Notes: generated by a model from the sequence alone, not told the origin. A stretch of DNA of 60,701 bases from Rhodococcus rhodnii (GCA_000720375.1 JOAA01000047.1:1-60701); one strand, 5' to 3'. Positions 30,330 to 39,097 are shown, numbered from the stretch's first letter. Numbers and translations: made by a program.

Positions 30330-31576
30330 CGGACCGGCTCCGGCGCCGCGGCCGCCGATGGTGCACCCACCTCGGTGAGCACGGAACACAGCGCGCGGAT
30401 CTGTTCCTCGGTCTGGCCGGCGCGGAGCATGACTCGTAGCCCAGCGGTACCGCGAGCGACGATGGGGAAGAACACCGGTGAGACGTAGAAGCCGGCCTCG
30501 AACACCCGGCGGCCCGCCTCGACGACCGTCGAGTCGCTGGCAGGCACGAGCCGGATCGGGAAGGTGGACCCGGCCTGCCCGGTCTGGATCAGCGAGTCGA
30601 AGAGCTCGATGTTGTGGTACAGCCGGTTTTGCAGCGTGGTCAGTTCGGCGGTCCGGTGGATCTCCGCCGACGCCAGGCCGGCACCGACCGCCGCGGTGTT
30701 CAGCAGCTGCGAGTAGTTCAGGGCACCGCCGAAGCGCTCGATGACACGCAGTGTCTGCTGGGAACACCCGTCCAGCAGAATCACGGCGCCGCTGGTCCCG
30801 AAGGCCTTGTTCAGCGTCGCCACGACGATGGTGCGCTCGTCCAGCACCGGGCTGTGTGAGCGGACGTAGCCGATGCCCCGTTGGCCGTAGGCCGAAACCG
30901 AATGAGAGTCGTCGTAGTAGACCAGCAGGCCGTACTTTTCCTGCAGCTCCGCCAGTTCTTTGACGGGCGCGTAACCGCCCAGGCTGTCGCTGCCGTCGCA
31001 GACGTAGGCGACTCGGGCGTATTTCTTGCAGCAGTCCTCGATGAAGCCGAGGTCATGATGCCGGGAGGTGACGACCTCGGTCTCGTCGGCGCAGACCGGC
31101 TTGACAGTGGACATCGACACGTGCGCGTTCTTGTCGAAGATCATCAACGGCCGGGTGCCGTTGCCGAGATGACCGGAGGCGATCAGCGGGAGCAGGCCGA
31201 AGGTCGCGGTGCTCGCAGCGATGGAACAGACGGCTTGCGCGCCGAACAGCTCGCCCAGTGACGCTTCCAGCTCCAGCATGGCTGGTATCTGCACGCGACT
31301 GCGTGCGATGCAGTGATCCAGCACGCCATAGCGGCGGAGCGCGTCGATGCCGCCCTCGATGATCTTGGGATGGGAGTCGAGGTCGAGGTAGGAGCAGCAG
31401 CTGAAGTTGACGAACTCATGGCCTGACTGGGTACGCAGCAGACCTTCGTCGAGGTCGGCCACGATGCCGGCCAGGCCGTTGTGCTCGGAGAGGTCCCAGA
31501 ACGCGTTGCCGACGCCGATCACTTTGTCGTTGTCGCGGTACTTGTTCGTCGGAGTGATCAGCGTCCGGCCGGTCAT
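30326..31576 (-). CDS. PLP-dependent alpha-oxoamine synthase
   Basis: 416 residues from MTGRTLITPTNKYRDNDKVI. Fold type I PLP enzyme of the AONS/KBL/serine palmitoyltransferase/CqsA group: FVNFSCCSYLDLDSHPKIIE, AASTATFGLLPLI, VYYDDSHSVSAYGQRGIGYV (Asp/His contacting PLP), and VVATLNKAFGTSGAVILLDG with the Schiff-base Lys at residue 257. The reaction is decarboxylative Claisen condensation of an amino acid with an acyl-CoA or acyl carrier protein thioester, giving an alpha-amino ketone. Coupling to CitE-like and MaoC genes suggests that they supply the acyl-CoA. Common AONS has DEAHA and SKAFG where this protein has DDSHS and NKAFG, so its substrate may differ. Confidence 0.88.
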   Translation of the reverse strand: MTGRTLITPTNKYRDNDKVIGVGNAFWDLSEHNGLAGIVADLDEGLLRTQSGHEFVNFSCCSYLDLDSHPKIIEGGIDALRRYGVLDHCIARSRVQIPAMLELEASLGELFGAQAVCSIAASTATFGLLPLIASGHLGNGTRPLMIFDKNAHVSMSTVKPVCADETEVVTSRHHDLGFIEDCCKKYARVAYVCDGSDSLGGYAPVKELAELQEKYGLLVYYDDSHSVSAYGQRGIGYVRSHSPVLDERTIVVATLNKAFGTSGAVILLDGCSQQTLRVIERFGGALNYSQLLNTAAVGAGLASAEIHRTAELTTLQNRLYHNIELFDSLIQTGQAGSTFPIRLVPASDSTVVEAGRRVFEAGFYVSPVFFPIVARGTAGLRVMLRAGQTEEQIRALCSVLTEVGAPSAAAAPEPVR

Positions 31577-32454
31577 TGTGCCGCTCCGGTGGCGGCCGGC
31601 TCGGGCTTGTAGTTGTAGACGTTCTTGAGTTTGCGATACGCGGCCGTGTACAGCGCGCTGCCCAGTACGTAGGGCCGGCGCAGGATCTTCAGGTCCCACA
31701 TCCAGAAATTGATGTTGATGTTCAGCTCGTCCAGCGACTCGGCCTGGTGCCACCAGCCCAGCGGCAGGTAGAGCATCTCGCCGGGCTCCAGGGTGACCTC
31801 CCGCCGCTGCGGGAGTTTCGCGGCGAGCCGGGGAAAGCGCTGTGTGTCGACGTCGGTGAAATCGAAGGCCTGTGACCTGTCGCCGAAACCGCGCAGCATC
31901 GACCGCGGGTAGTAGTCGCGGCGCCCTGGCGGCAGCAGGATGAACCGCTTACGGCCCGCCAGCTGGATGTTGAAGTTCTCCAGTTCGTCGAAATGGCTCT
32001 GGGTGTACACACTGCGGTGGCTGACCCAGAGATTGACCGCGTTGCGGAAACGGCGATGACCGAACAGCTCCTCCGGGTCGAAACCCAGGATGGCCTGCAC
32101 ATCGGCGGGCCGGTTCATGATGTTGGCCACGATGCGGTGCCAGGCGCCCGCGTCCGCCCCGGAGGCATACCGCTCGAAGAACTCCAGCAGGGGGATCCTC
32201 GAGGTGTCCCACCGATCGGTGTTCCCGCGGTTGCTCGGCTCGGAGAACAGCGTCACCATCGCGTCCCCGAGCCGCTCGGCCAGGACGTCCATACTGAAAC
32301 CCTGGGTTTCCCGCGGCAGCTTGTTGATCACCACGGGAACGTCGGCCCGGATCACGCCATCCCGGCCGAACGCCCGGAACTCGTCGAACGAGATACGCGC
32401 CACCGGAAGCCCGGCGCCTGTTGTTTCCGCACTTCTCGAATTCTTGTTGCTCAC
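31573..32454 (-). CDS. Cupin-8/JmjC-like Fe(II)/2-oxoglutarate oxygenase
   Basis: 293 residues starting at GTG 32454. A double-stranded beta-helix enzyme with the HxD iron motif in VYTQSHFDELENFNIQLAGR, followed by KRFILLPPGRRDYYP and the distal His in MLYLPLGWWHQAESLDELN. This matches the cupin-8/JmjC family of hydroxylases (asparaginyl/lysyl or free amino-acid hydroxylation). In this operon it most likely oxidises a small building block or a carrier-bound amino acid, but the substrate is not predictable. Its 3' end overlaps the alpha-oxoamine synthase start by 4 bp. Confidence 0.83.
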   Translation of the reverse strand: MSNKNSRSAETTGAGLPVARISFDEFRAFGRDGVIRADVPVVINKLPRETQGFSMDVLAERLGDAMVTLFSEPSNRGNTDRWDTSRIPLLEFFERYASGADAGAWHRIVANIMNRPADVQAILGFDPEELFGHRRFRNAVNLWVSHRSVYTQSHFDELENFNIQLAGRKRFILLPPGRRDYYPRSMLRGFGDRSQAFDFTDVDTQRFPRLAAKLPQRREVTLEPGEMLYLPLGWWHQAESLDELNININFWMWDLKILRRPYVLGSALYTAAYRKLKNVYNYKPEPAATGAAQ

Positions 32455-32488
32455 GACATGTCCCCAAACCTGAATTCATCCGAACTGT

Positions 32489-33757
32489 TTACGGCTGCTT
32501 GTCAAATACCGGCTGCGGTGCAGCAGTCTCTGCGACAAGGTCTGATGAGGATTTCTTTCGCAGCGCCTTGTAGCCGGCGCCGGTGACACCTACCGCGAAT
32601 ACGCCCGCGCTGACCGCCAGCCACGCCGCCTGGTCGGAACCGCCCAGATCAGCGAGGTACCCGCCGATCGCGATGCCAAGGGAAGCACCCAGCGCGGCGA
32701 CACTGGAAAGCCAGGAGAACCCCTCCGAGAGCGCGCCCTTGTGCACCAGCGACTCCAGCAGGCCGCTGCCGGCGATCCAGGTGGGAGCGACCGCGACACC
32801 GGACAGCAACGCGAAGACCGCCATCGCCACCAATGAATCGGTGAGCGCGAGTGGAACCGCGCCGACACCAAGCAGGGAGATCGTCACGAGGAAAAGCCGG
32901 TCCTTGGGCATCCGCCAGTTCACCGCGCCGAAGCAGATGCCGGCGAGGAGACTTCCCACGGCCGTCAACGACAGCAGCAGCCCGGCGAACTCAGGCGACT
33001 GATGGTCCCGGGCGAAAGCGATCATCGTGATGTCGACCGCGCCGAGGAAAACACCCATTCCCACGTACGCCAGGACAAGAACACGGACGCCGGGCACGCT
33101 GATCGCGCGGTCGCTGCGGTTTCCGGTCAGCTGCCCGGAAACCGGCTCGGACCGCCGATGCAGAGCAAGGGCGACGCAGCCGGACGTCACCAGCACAACA
33201 CAGGCGACGAGCCCGCCGGCTGGATGCACGCCCGTCGCCAGCAGAGTGACCAGCAGCGGCCCGATCACGAAAACGATCTCGTCGAACACCGACTCCAGGG
33301 CATACGCGGTCCGCAGGCCATCCGGTCCGACCATCGTGGCCCACCGGGCCCGGACGAAGGGGCCGACCGGGACCGCCGTACCGCCCGCGCACACGGCCGC
33401 GGCGATCAGCAACCACAGGGGAGCCTCGGCCACGACGGCCAGCACGAGCAGGCTGATTCCCAACCCGTGCAAGGTGCATGCGACAAGCAGCACCCGTCGC
33501 TGGCCGAGCCGGTCCGCTAGCCTGCCGAGCACCGGGCCGGCCATTCCCTGCGAGATCACCATCGCCGCGGCGACCGTTCCGGCGGTACGCAAGGAACCCG
33601 AGACCGCCAAGATCAGCATCACGCAGCTCACCGAGCGCATCGACGCGGGAAAACGGCCGATCAGGCCGAACACGGAAAGCACGGTGGAGCCAGGCGACTT
33701 CAGCAGCCTGGAATAGGAACCGAAGCCGGAACTCGACCCTGATATGCGGCCGGACAC
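32489..33757 (-). CDS. MFS transporter, probable product exporter
   Basis: 422 residues from GTG 33757, chosen because GGAGG stands four bases upstream; longer in-frame extensions are not hydrophobic and would run into the P450 gene. Twelve transmembrane helices are expected. MFS loop motifs are visible: GPVLGRLADRLGQRRVLLVA (motif A between helices 2 and 3) and a central loop around HRRSEPVSGQLTGNRS. The N-terminal residues are polar and cytoplasmic. It lies in the middle of biosynthetic operon 1, consistent with export of, and self-protection against, the peptide product. Confidence 0.85.
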   Translation of the reverse strand: MSGRISGSSSGFGSYSRLLKSPGSTVLSVFGLIGRFPASMRSVSCVMLILAVSGSLRTAGTVAAAMVISQGMAGPVLGRLADRLGQRRVLLVACTLHGLGISLLVLAVVAEAPLWLLIAAAVCAGGTAVPVGPFVRARWATMVGPDGLRTAYALESVFDEIVFVIGPLLVTLLATGVHPAGGLVACVVLVTSGCVALALHRRSEPVSGQLTGNRSDRAISVPGVRVLVLAYVGMGVFLGAVDITMIAFARDHQSPEFAGLLLSLTAVGSLLAGICFGAVNWRMPKDRLFLVTISLLGVGAVPLALTDSLVAMAVFALLSGVAVAPTWIAGSGLLESLVHKGALSEGFSWLSSVAALGASLGIAIGGYLADLGGSDQAAWLAVSAGVFAVGVTGAGYKALRKKSSSDLVAETAAPQPVFDKQP

Positions 33758-33797
33758 AATGCCTCCGTAAGGGAAATAGGATGCCACCCGGACAAGC

Positions 33798-35114
33798 TCA
33801 CCAAGTCCTAGGCGGCTGATGGCGGGAAGGGCCTGCCGTGTCGCTCGGCCGGCTGGCCGACCAACGCGCCCGGACATCGACCGGGGTGAGAAGTCCGTTG
33901 CTGCCAATGGTGATCTGGTCGAGTGGGGGCAGCTCAAAGGTGACCTCGCCGGCGATGAGCGCGGTCAGCGCGGTCAGTTGTACGAGGGCGAGGTTTGATC
34001 CTGGGCAGATCCGAGGACCCGCGGCGAACGGCAGGTACGCGTGGGGTGAGTGCGGGCGTTGACCTTCCAGCCAGCGTTGTGGGCGGAACTCCAACGGATC
34101 CGGCCACCAGCGTGGGTCACGGTGGATCAGATACGGGCTGATCAGGACCTGCTGGCCCGCTTTGAGCCGGTGGCCGGCCAGACTTGCCGGTCGCAGGGCT
34201 GTCCGGGCCAGTAGCCACTGCGGTGGGTGCAGCCGGAGGACCTCCTGGACGAAGGCCGCCGCCAACGGCAGAGCGCCGACCGGCCGGTCGGCGATGTCGG
34301 TGCCGTGTGCCTCGCGCGCGATGGCCGCGGCGAGCGTGGGATGTTCGTGCAGCCGCAACACGATCCAGGCCAGCGCGACGCCGGGAACACCGTGCGAGGC
34401 GAACAACGCGGTACGCAGAACCTGAACCGCCGCGGCCGGCTGATCGCCGCGGGACAGTACGGCGTCGAGGAAATCCCGCGGCGCCTCAGGACGGCCACGG
34501 CGTTCGACGACCTGGGTCAGCAGTGCACGCAAGGCGGCGTCGGCGTCCTTGACCTGTGCCGCCCGCGGTCGCGGCCACCACGAAAGCCTGGCCTCGCCGC
34601 TGTCCAGAACGTCTTGTGCGGTCAGGAACAACTTGTCCGCGTGGGCGGCGATCCCGGCAATCGGCGGGCGATCCGCTGGATCGCCGCCGATACACAGGTC
34701 GACTATGGCACGCCCGCAAACCGCGCGGCATGTCGTCAACAGGTCACCCACGCCACCGGCATGGAGCTGGTCTCTGGTGGCGTCGAGCAACCGGCGGACG
34801 TGCGGGACGGCCAGTTGCGCCGCGAAGCCGTGCCACACGTCGCGCCGGGTGGCCATCCAGTCCGGTGTCGAGTCCAGCAACCGGCGCCGTGCCCGATTCC
34901 CGGATGACAGCGCGGTATCCAGCAGGTACGCGTCGTTGGTCGCTGCGAGGATGCTGTGCGCTGTCTCGGGGTCGTGCACGACGATCGCGCCCGGCGAGAG
35001 CCGGACGAAGTCGCCGTACCGCTCTTTTGTGCGAGTCAGCCAGCCGATCCGGTCTCGCTGGTAGGCGACCACGTCGCCGACCAGCCATTGTCCTCGCGGC
35101 CCTGGGATCGTCAT
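33798..35114 (-). CDS. Cytochrome P450 with atypical I-helix
   Basis: 438 residues. The heme-binding loop FAAGPRICPGSNLALVQ (Cys370) and the EVLR ExxR motif are intact, as is the PERF-like FRPQRWL region. In the I-helix, where most P450s have A/G-G-x-D/E-T-T for oxygen activation, this protein has ASHGVPG (residues 239-245), with no Thr. Such exceptions occur in P450s using peroxide, a substrate hydroxyl, or unusual chemistry. The N-terminus is soluble, in class I bacterial style. No dedicated ferredoxin lies next to it; the ferredoxin in operon 2 is of a different type. It presumably tailors an NRPS-bound or free precursor. Confidence 0.9.
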   Translation of the reverse strand: MTIPGPRGQWLVGDVVAYQRDRIGWLTRTKERYGDFVRLSPGAIVVHDPETAHSILAATNDAYLLDTALSSGNRARRRLLDSTPDWMATRRDVWHGFAAQLAVPHVRRLLDATRDQLHAGGVGDLLTTCRAVCGRAIVDLCIGGDPADRPPIAGIAAHADKLFLTAQDVLDSGEARLSWWPRPRAAQVKDADAALRALLTQVVERRGRPEAPRDFLDAVLSRGDQPAAAVQVLRTALFASHGVPGVALAWIVLRLHEHPTLAAAIAREAHGTDIADRPVGALPLAAAFVQEVLRLHPPQWLLARTALRPASLAGHRLKAGQQVLISPYLIHRDPRWWPDPLEFRPQRWLEGQRPHSPHAYLPFAAGPRICPGSNLALVQLTALTALIAGEVTFELPPLDQITIGSNGLLTPVDVRARWSASRPSDTAGPSRHQPPRTW

Positions 35115-35120
35115 CGCCGG

Positions 35121-36680
35121 CTACCGGTGCTGGCCGGACACTGACATGTCGTTCGGCGCGATCAGCCCAGGTGTGGTCCATCCGGCCAGGTCGTAGTCCG
35201 ACAGGCACCGGTCGACCAGGTCGAGCATTCCCCGGGTGACGCCGGCGTCGGTGCCCTTGGCCAGCACCTGGATCCGGTTCTGCTCGGGGTTGCCCGCGTA
35301 GCTGCGTTCGTAGAGCTCGTGCCGTCCGCCGAACTCCGTGCCGATCGCGTCCCACAACAGCTTCATGACCTTTACCCGGTGCTCGGCGCTGTGCCCGTTG
35401 GAGCCGCGCAGGTACTGGTCCAGGTACGGCCGGATCTCGTCGCTGCGCCAGTCGGCGGCGCCGGAGTTGAGGTAGATCAGCCCGCTGCCCGCGGTCTGCT
35501 GGACTATCTCCTTGACCTTTCCGTAGATCTTCGGGGCGATCACCCGGTAGGTCAGCGCGTACTCCTCACTCGGCTGCACGAACTGCGAGCCCCACGGCAC
35601 CGCGGCCTGGATCATCGCGTCCGACAGCGCCCACATCAGGTGGCGATACGCCATGACCTCGCCGACACTGGCCTGCACACCCCGGAAGCCGTCGGTCCCG
35701 TTGATCTCCACCGCCTTGACCAGCAGGCCGCAGATGAAGTCGAGCTTGACCGCGAGCCGGGTGACACCGTGCAGGGTGAACCGCGGCAGGAAACCGGACT
35801 TGTGAAAGAACGTGTTCGCCTTCTCGATATCCCCGTAGACCAGGACGTTCTCCCACGGGATCAGCGCCTTGTCGAAGACGATCACCGCGTCGTTCTCGTC
35901 CATCCGGCTCGACAGCGGATAGTCGAACGGGCTGCCCACCTGTGCCGCGGCCAGCTCATAGGACGCACGGCAGAACAGCTTCACGCCGGGCGTGTCCATC
36001 GGTGCCATGAACACCACACCGAACTTCTTGTCCTTGATGGGCACGCCGTGGTGGGCGATGAAGTTGTAGTGGGTCAACGCCGAGCCGGTGGCGACCATTT
36101 TGGCGCCACTGATCACCAGCCCCGCGTCGGTCTCCTGGTCCACATGCACATAGACGTCGGAGATCTGGTCCGGCGGCAGGTTGCGGTCCACCGGCGGATG
36201 CACAAGCGCGTGGTTGATGTGCAGCACTCGTTCCTGCGCGCGCCGGTACCACTCGCGGGCGTTGTGTGCGAACGGGTCGTAGAACCCGGGGTTGGCTCCC
36301 AGCGTGGCCATGAAGGACGCCTTGTAGTCCGGTGACCGGCCGAGCCAGCCGTAGCACTGCCGTTGCCACGCTGCGATGGCATCCCTGGACTGCTTGAGTT
36401 CGGTGACGTCGTGCGGGGCACGGAAGAATCGGTGGGTGAAGCCGCCATTGCCTGTGTCGGTCGGCATGGTCAGCACGTCCCGGTTGGCCGGATCCCAGAG
36501 CGAGTCGTACAGCCCGGCGATCGTACGCGCGTTGTTGCGGAACGCCGGATGCTCTGTCACGTCCTTGACCTGTTCACCGTAGATCCAGACGCTCCGGCCG
36601 TCCCGCAGGCTTTCCAAATAGGACTCACCGGTGTGCGGGAGGTTCTCGGCGGGGTATGAGTTGTCGGTCACGGCGGTCAT
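35121..36680 (-). CDS. HpaB-like FADH2-dependent aromatic hydroxylase 1
   Basis: 519 residues of the 4-hydroxyphenylacetate 3-monooxygenase large-subunit family. Visible motifs: [55 protein letters not shown] (flavin/substrate region), [50 protein letters not shown], and the C-terminal WDAIGTEFGGRHELYERSYAG. It would ortho-hydroxylate a phenol using reduced flavin from the reductase encoded in operon 2. Placed between the aminotransferase and P450 genes with 6-8 bp gaps, it probably acts on a different substrate (for example a tyrosine-type phenol) from its operon 2 paralogue. Confidence 0.9.
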   Translation of the reverse strand: MTAVTDNSYPAENLPHTGESYLESLRDGRSVWIYGEQVKDVTEHPAFRNNARTIAGLYDSLWDPANRDVLTMPTDTGNGGFTHRFFRAPHDVTELKQSRDAIAAWQRQCYGWLGRSPDYKASFMATLGANPGFYDPFAHNAREWYRRAQERVLHINHALVHPPVDRNLPPDQISDVYVHVDQETDAGLVISGAKMVATGSALTHYNFIAHHGVPIKDKKFGVVFMAPMDTPGVKLFCRASYELAAAQVGSPFDYPLSSRMDENDAVIVFDKALIPWENVLVYGDIEKANTFFHKSGFLPRFTLHGVTRLAVKLDFICGLLVKAVEINGTDGFRGVQASVGEVMAYRHLMWALSDAMIQAAVPWGSQFVQPSEEYALTYRVIAPKIYGKVKEIVQQTAGSGLIYLNSGAADWRSDEIRPYLDQYLRGSNGHSAEHRVKVMKLLWDAIGTEFGGRHELYERSYAGNPEQNRIQVLAKGTDAGVTRGMLDLVDRCLSDYDLAGWTTPGLIAPNDMSVSGQHR

Positions 36681-36687
36681 CAGCTCC

Positions 36688-38019
36688 TCAGCTGGCTCGG
36701 GATTCGTGCTCGGCGCGGTCGGTCAGCAACTGCGCGAGTCGCCGGACGCCTTCGGTGAGATCCGCGGGCGACAGGGCGCTGCAGCCAACCCGCAGTTCCT
36801 TGCCGCCCTCGCCACCGGGGTAGAAGTAAGACATCGGCGTCCACAGCACGCCGTACTCGTCGGCCGATACGGCCAGCAGCTCGTCGTCGACCACGAACGG
36901 CACCCGCACGATGACAAAGAAGCCCGCGTCCGGGACGTTCCACGAGATACCCAGCTCAAGCCTGCGCTGCGCGGGTATCAGATCGTCCAAAGTAGACAGA
37001 AGGAGGCGCAGGTTGTCGCGGTAGAAGGTGATTCGCCCGGCGTTGGCCTCGCGGAGCCGGCAGTCCGCGCGGATCAGGGCGCCGCCGATGACCGCCTGCG
37101 CGACCGACGACGTGTTCACCGTGATCATGCTGCGGATCAGCGACAACTCGCCGGCCAGTGATGTCACCGAGCCGTCGGCTTTGCGGACGGTCTGGCCGGC
37201 GACCACGTATCCCACGCGGGCGCCGGGGAAGCACGTCTTGGCGAACGTGCCGATGTGGATCACCCGCTCGCTGGTGTCGAGCGTCTTGAGGGCCGGCACC
37301 CGGTGCTCGGGGTCGGCCAGGAAGCCGTACGGATCGTCCTCGATCAGCAGCAGGTCTTCGCGTTCGGCCAGCGCCAGCAGGTCCCGGCGGCGCGCCTCGG
37401 GCAAGGTGTGACCGGACGGGTTGGAGAAATTGGGCACCAGGTAGAGCGCCTTGGGCACCCGTCCCTCCGCCCGCACGTTACGCACGACCTGTGCGACTGC
37501 GTCCGGTTCGAGGCCGTGTTCGCCTTCGGGGACCGGCACGACGTCGACGCCGAGAAGTTTTGCCGCGCCGAGCATGCCGATGTAGCACGGCGACGCCACG
37601 AGCAGCACGTCGCCGGGACCGTGGCACAGGGCGCGCACGGTGATCAGCATGCCTTCCTGTGCCCCGGTCACGACCACGATCGACTCGGGATCGACGTGCA
37701 TGTCTTCGTCGTTGGCCAGTGTCCTGGCGATCAGCTCGTGGATGTGCCCCGCGGTCCGGCCGTACTGGAAGAGCCTGCGGGTGATCTGCGTGCGGTCCAT
37801 GCCCAGCGCATCGGCGAGATATTCCTGGTATGCCTGAAGATTCGCGGTCAGTTCGGCCGGGTCGAAGAAGTCGTCGTACGGCCGGCCGGCCGCCAGCGAG
37901 ATCGCCGTGGGGTGCCGCGAGGCGATCTCGTTGAGGAAGGTCGCGGACTCCAGTACGGGATCGCCGAGCGCCGGGCACAGCGTTGTGTGCGACAGTTCGG
38001 TGCGGGCCATCTCAGCCAC
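36688..38019 (-). CDS. PLP aminotransferase, HpgT-like
   Basis: 443 residues, fold type I, without the wHTH of MocR proteins. Motifs: LNEIASRHPTAISLAAGRPY then DDFFDPAELT, RRLFQYGRTAGHIHELIA, VVTGAQEGMLITVRALCHGP, LVPNFSNPSGHTLPEARRRD, IEDDPYGFLAD, and the PLP Lys261 in HIGTFAKTCFPGARVGYV. The pattern recalls HpgT, which aminates (di)hydroxyphenylglyoxylate in glycopeptide pathways, and related ARO8 enzymes. Here it is the only aminotransferase seen in the cluster, so it is the candidate for aminating 2-oxohex-4-enoate, or alternatively an arylglyoxylate. It lies 7-8 bp from both neighbours in operon 1. Confidence 0.88.
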   Translation of the reverse strand: MAEMARTELSHTTLCPALGDPVLESATFLNEIASRHPTAISLAAGRPYDDFFDPAELTANLQAYQEYLADALGMDRTQITRRLFQYGRTAGHIHELIARTLANDEDMHVDPESIVVVTGAQEGMLITVRALCHGPGDVLLVASPCYIGMLGAAKLLGVDVVPVPEGEHGLEPDAVAQVVRNVRAEGRVPKALYLVPNFSNPSGHTLPEARRRDLLALAEREDLLLIEDDPYGFLADPEHRVPALKTLDTSERVIHIGTFAKTCFPGARVGYVVAGQTVRKADGSVTSLAGELSLIRSMITVNTSSVAQAVIGGALIRADCRLREANAGRITFYRDNLRLLLSTLDDLIPAQRRLELGISWNVPDAGFFVIVRVPFVVDDELLAVSADEYGVLWTPMSYFYPGGEGGKELRVGCSALSPADLTEGVRRLAQLLTDRAEHESRAS

Positions 38020-38025
38020 TCCTCG

Positions 38026-38676
38026 TTACTTGCGGCGGATGAGCATCAGGCCGTCGCGAACGGTCAGCAGCACTGAGACCAGGCCGGGATGGGCGGCGAC
38101 GGCCCGGTTGAACCGGCGGATGCCGTCCGCGCCGGGCCGGTGGTCGGACTCGTCGAGCACCGAGCCGCTCCACAGCGTGTTGTCCGCGGCGAGGATGCCG
38201 TTGTCGGACAGCAGTGCGGTCAACGGCTCCAGGTAGTGGTCGAAGTGCGGCTGGTCGGCGTCGAGCAGGATGAAGTCGAACTTGCCGGACAGCCGCGCGA
38301 TGGTGTCCAGCGCGGGGCCGACCTCGAGGGTGATCTTGTCCGCGTGCGGGCTCGCCGCGAAGTGCTTGGCCGCGATGGCGGCGAAGTCCTCGTTGAGCTC
38401 GCACGTGGTGATGTGGGCGTCCGCGGGCAGCACCTGCGCCATCGACAGCGCCGAGTAACCGGTGTAGGTGCCGATCTCCAGGATGCGGGCCGGCCGGAGC
38501 GCGGTCAGCAGGAACTGCAGGAACCGGGCTTCGACCGGGCCGACCATCATGTGCGGACGGTCCACTTCGGCCGTGGTCAGCCGGGCCAGGTCGAGCAGGT
38601 CCTCGGAGTCCGGTGTGGTGCAGGCGTCGGCGTACTCCTCGACGCCGGGCAGCGTCAGCGGGATCGGTGCGGGCAT
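38026..38676 (-). CDS. CCoAOMT-type O-methyltransferase
   Basis: 216 residues. ATG 38676 was chosen over an upstream TTG because AGGAG lies nine bases before it. Class I SAM methyltransferase of the Methyltransf_3 group: RILEIGTYTGYSALSMAQVL (motif I), HITTCELNEDFAAIAAKHF, KFDFILLDADQPHFDHYLEP with the metal-binding Asp, and NGILAADNTLWSG. These enzymes methylate catechol hydroxyls using a divalent cation. Being first in operon 1, two genes ahead of an HpaB-like ortho-hydroxylase, it probably O-methylates the catechol made by that hydroxylase. It could alternatively act on an NRPS-bound residue. Confidence 0.9.
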   Translation of the reverse strand: MPAPIPLTLPGVEEYADACTTPDSEDLLDLARLTTAEVDRPHMMVGPVEARFLQFLLTALRPARILEIGTYTGYSALSMAQVLPADAHITTCELNEDFAAIAAKHFAASPHADKITLEVGPALDTIARLSGKFDFILLDADQPHFDHYLEPLTALLSDNGILAADNTLWSGSVLDESDHRPGADGIRRFNRAVAAHPGLVSVLLTVRDGLMLIRRK

Positions 38677-38773
38677 GGTGAACAACTCCTAGGCGGAGGC
38701 GGGTTCGCATCGGGCAGTCGGCGCTCGAGCGGAAGAACCGCACGAGCGAACACGGCAGTTCACCGCACGACAT

Positions 38774-38873
38774 GTGAATGAGTCGCCACGGTGAAGAGCA
38801 CGGTGAACTGCTGCGGAGAATCGCCGCGGCACATCTTCGCGGTGAATCCCCACAGTGAATCTCGACAGTGAAT
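38774..38873. repeat. Array of GTGAAT-like direct repeats
   Basis: Copies start near 38774, 38790, 38802, 38840, 38853 and 38867, with core (G/A)GTGAA followed by T, G or C. Regular short spacing of heptamers resembles SARP or other tandem-binding regulator sites. No SARP gene is in the window. Confidence 0.45.
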
Positions 38874-39062
38874 CGCCGCGTCCCGCGGACGCGGATATCC
38901 GGCACGCCCGGAGTGTCAGCTCGGCGCTGGACGCGCTTTTCTCACGTATCTCACGTAATACCCCCAGTTGGTCAGTTTGTCGGCGGGCCCGGCGGCGGTG
39001 GGTCGGGAAAAGGTTGCCCCATAGGACTCGCGGCCGAGCACGCTGACTGCCACCGTAGCACT

Positions 39063-39082
39063 GCGAAGAGTACTTCGTAAAG
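39063..39082 (+). promoter_or_regulatory. Candidate ArsR operator upstream of NRPS1
   Basis: GCGAAGAGTACTTCGTAAAG contains a perfect inverted repeat CGAAG-AGTA-CTTCG. It matches 16 of 20 bases of the site at 43696 upstream of the ArsR gene. It ends 15 bases before the GTG taken as the NRPS1 start, hinting that the true start may be slightly downstream. Confidence 0.55.
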
Positions 39083-39097
39083 ACTTCTTCTGGATTC

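Larger units (their letters stand above)
38677..39097. promoter_or_regulatory. Divergent control region of operon 1 and NRPS1
   Basis: 421 bp between the O-methyltransferase and NRPS1 starts. Six GTGAA-type heptamers occur between 38774 and 38873 (three with GGTGAA, two with AGTGAAT), spaced 12-14 bp in two groups. A CTCACGTA direct repeat lies at 38941-38957, and an ArsR-site-like inverted repeat at 39063-39082. The density of repeats suggests binding of several regulators to a bidirectional promoter. Confidence 0.55.
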
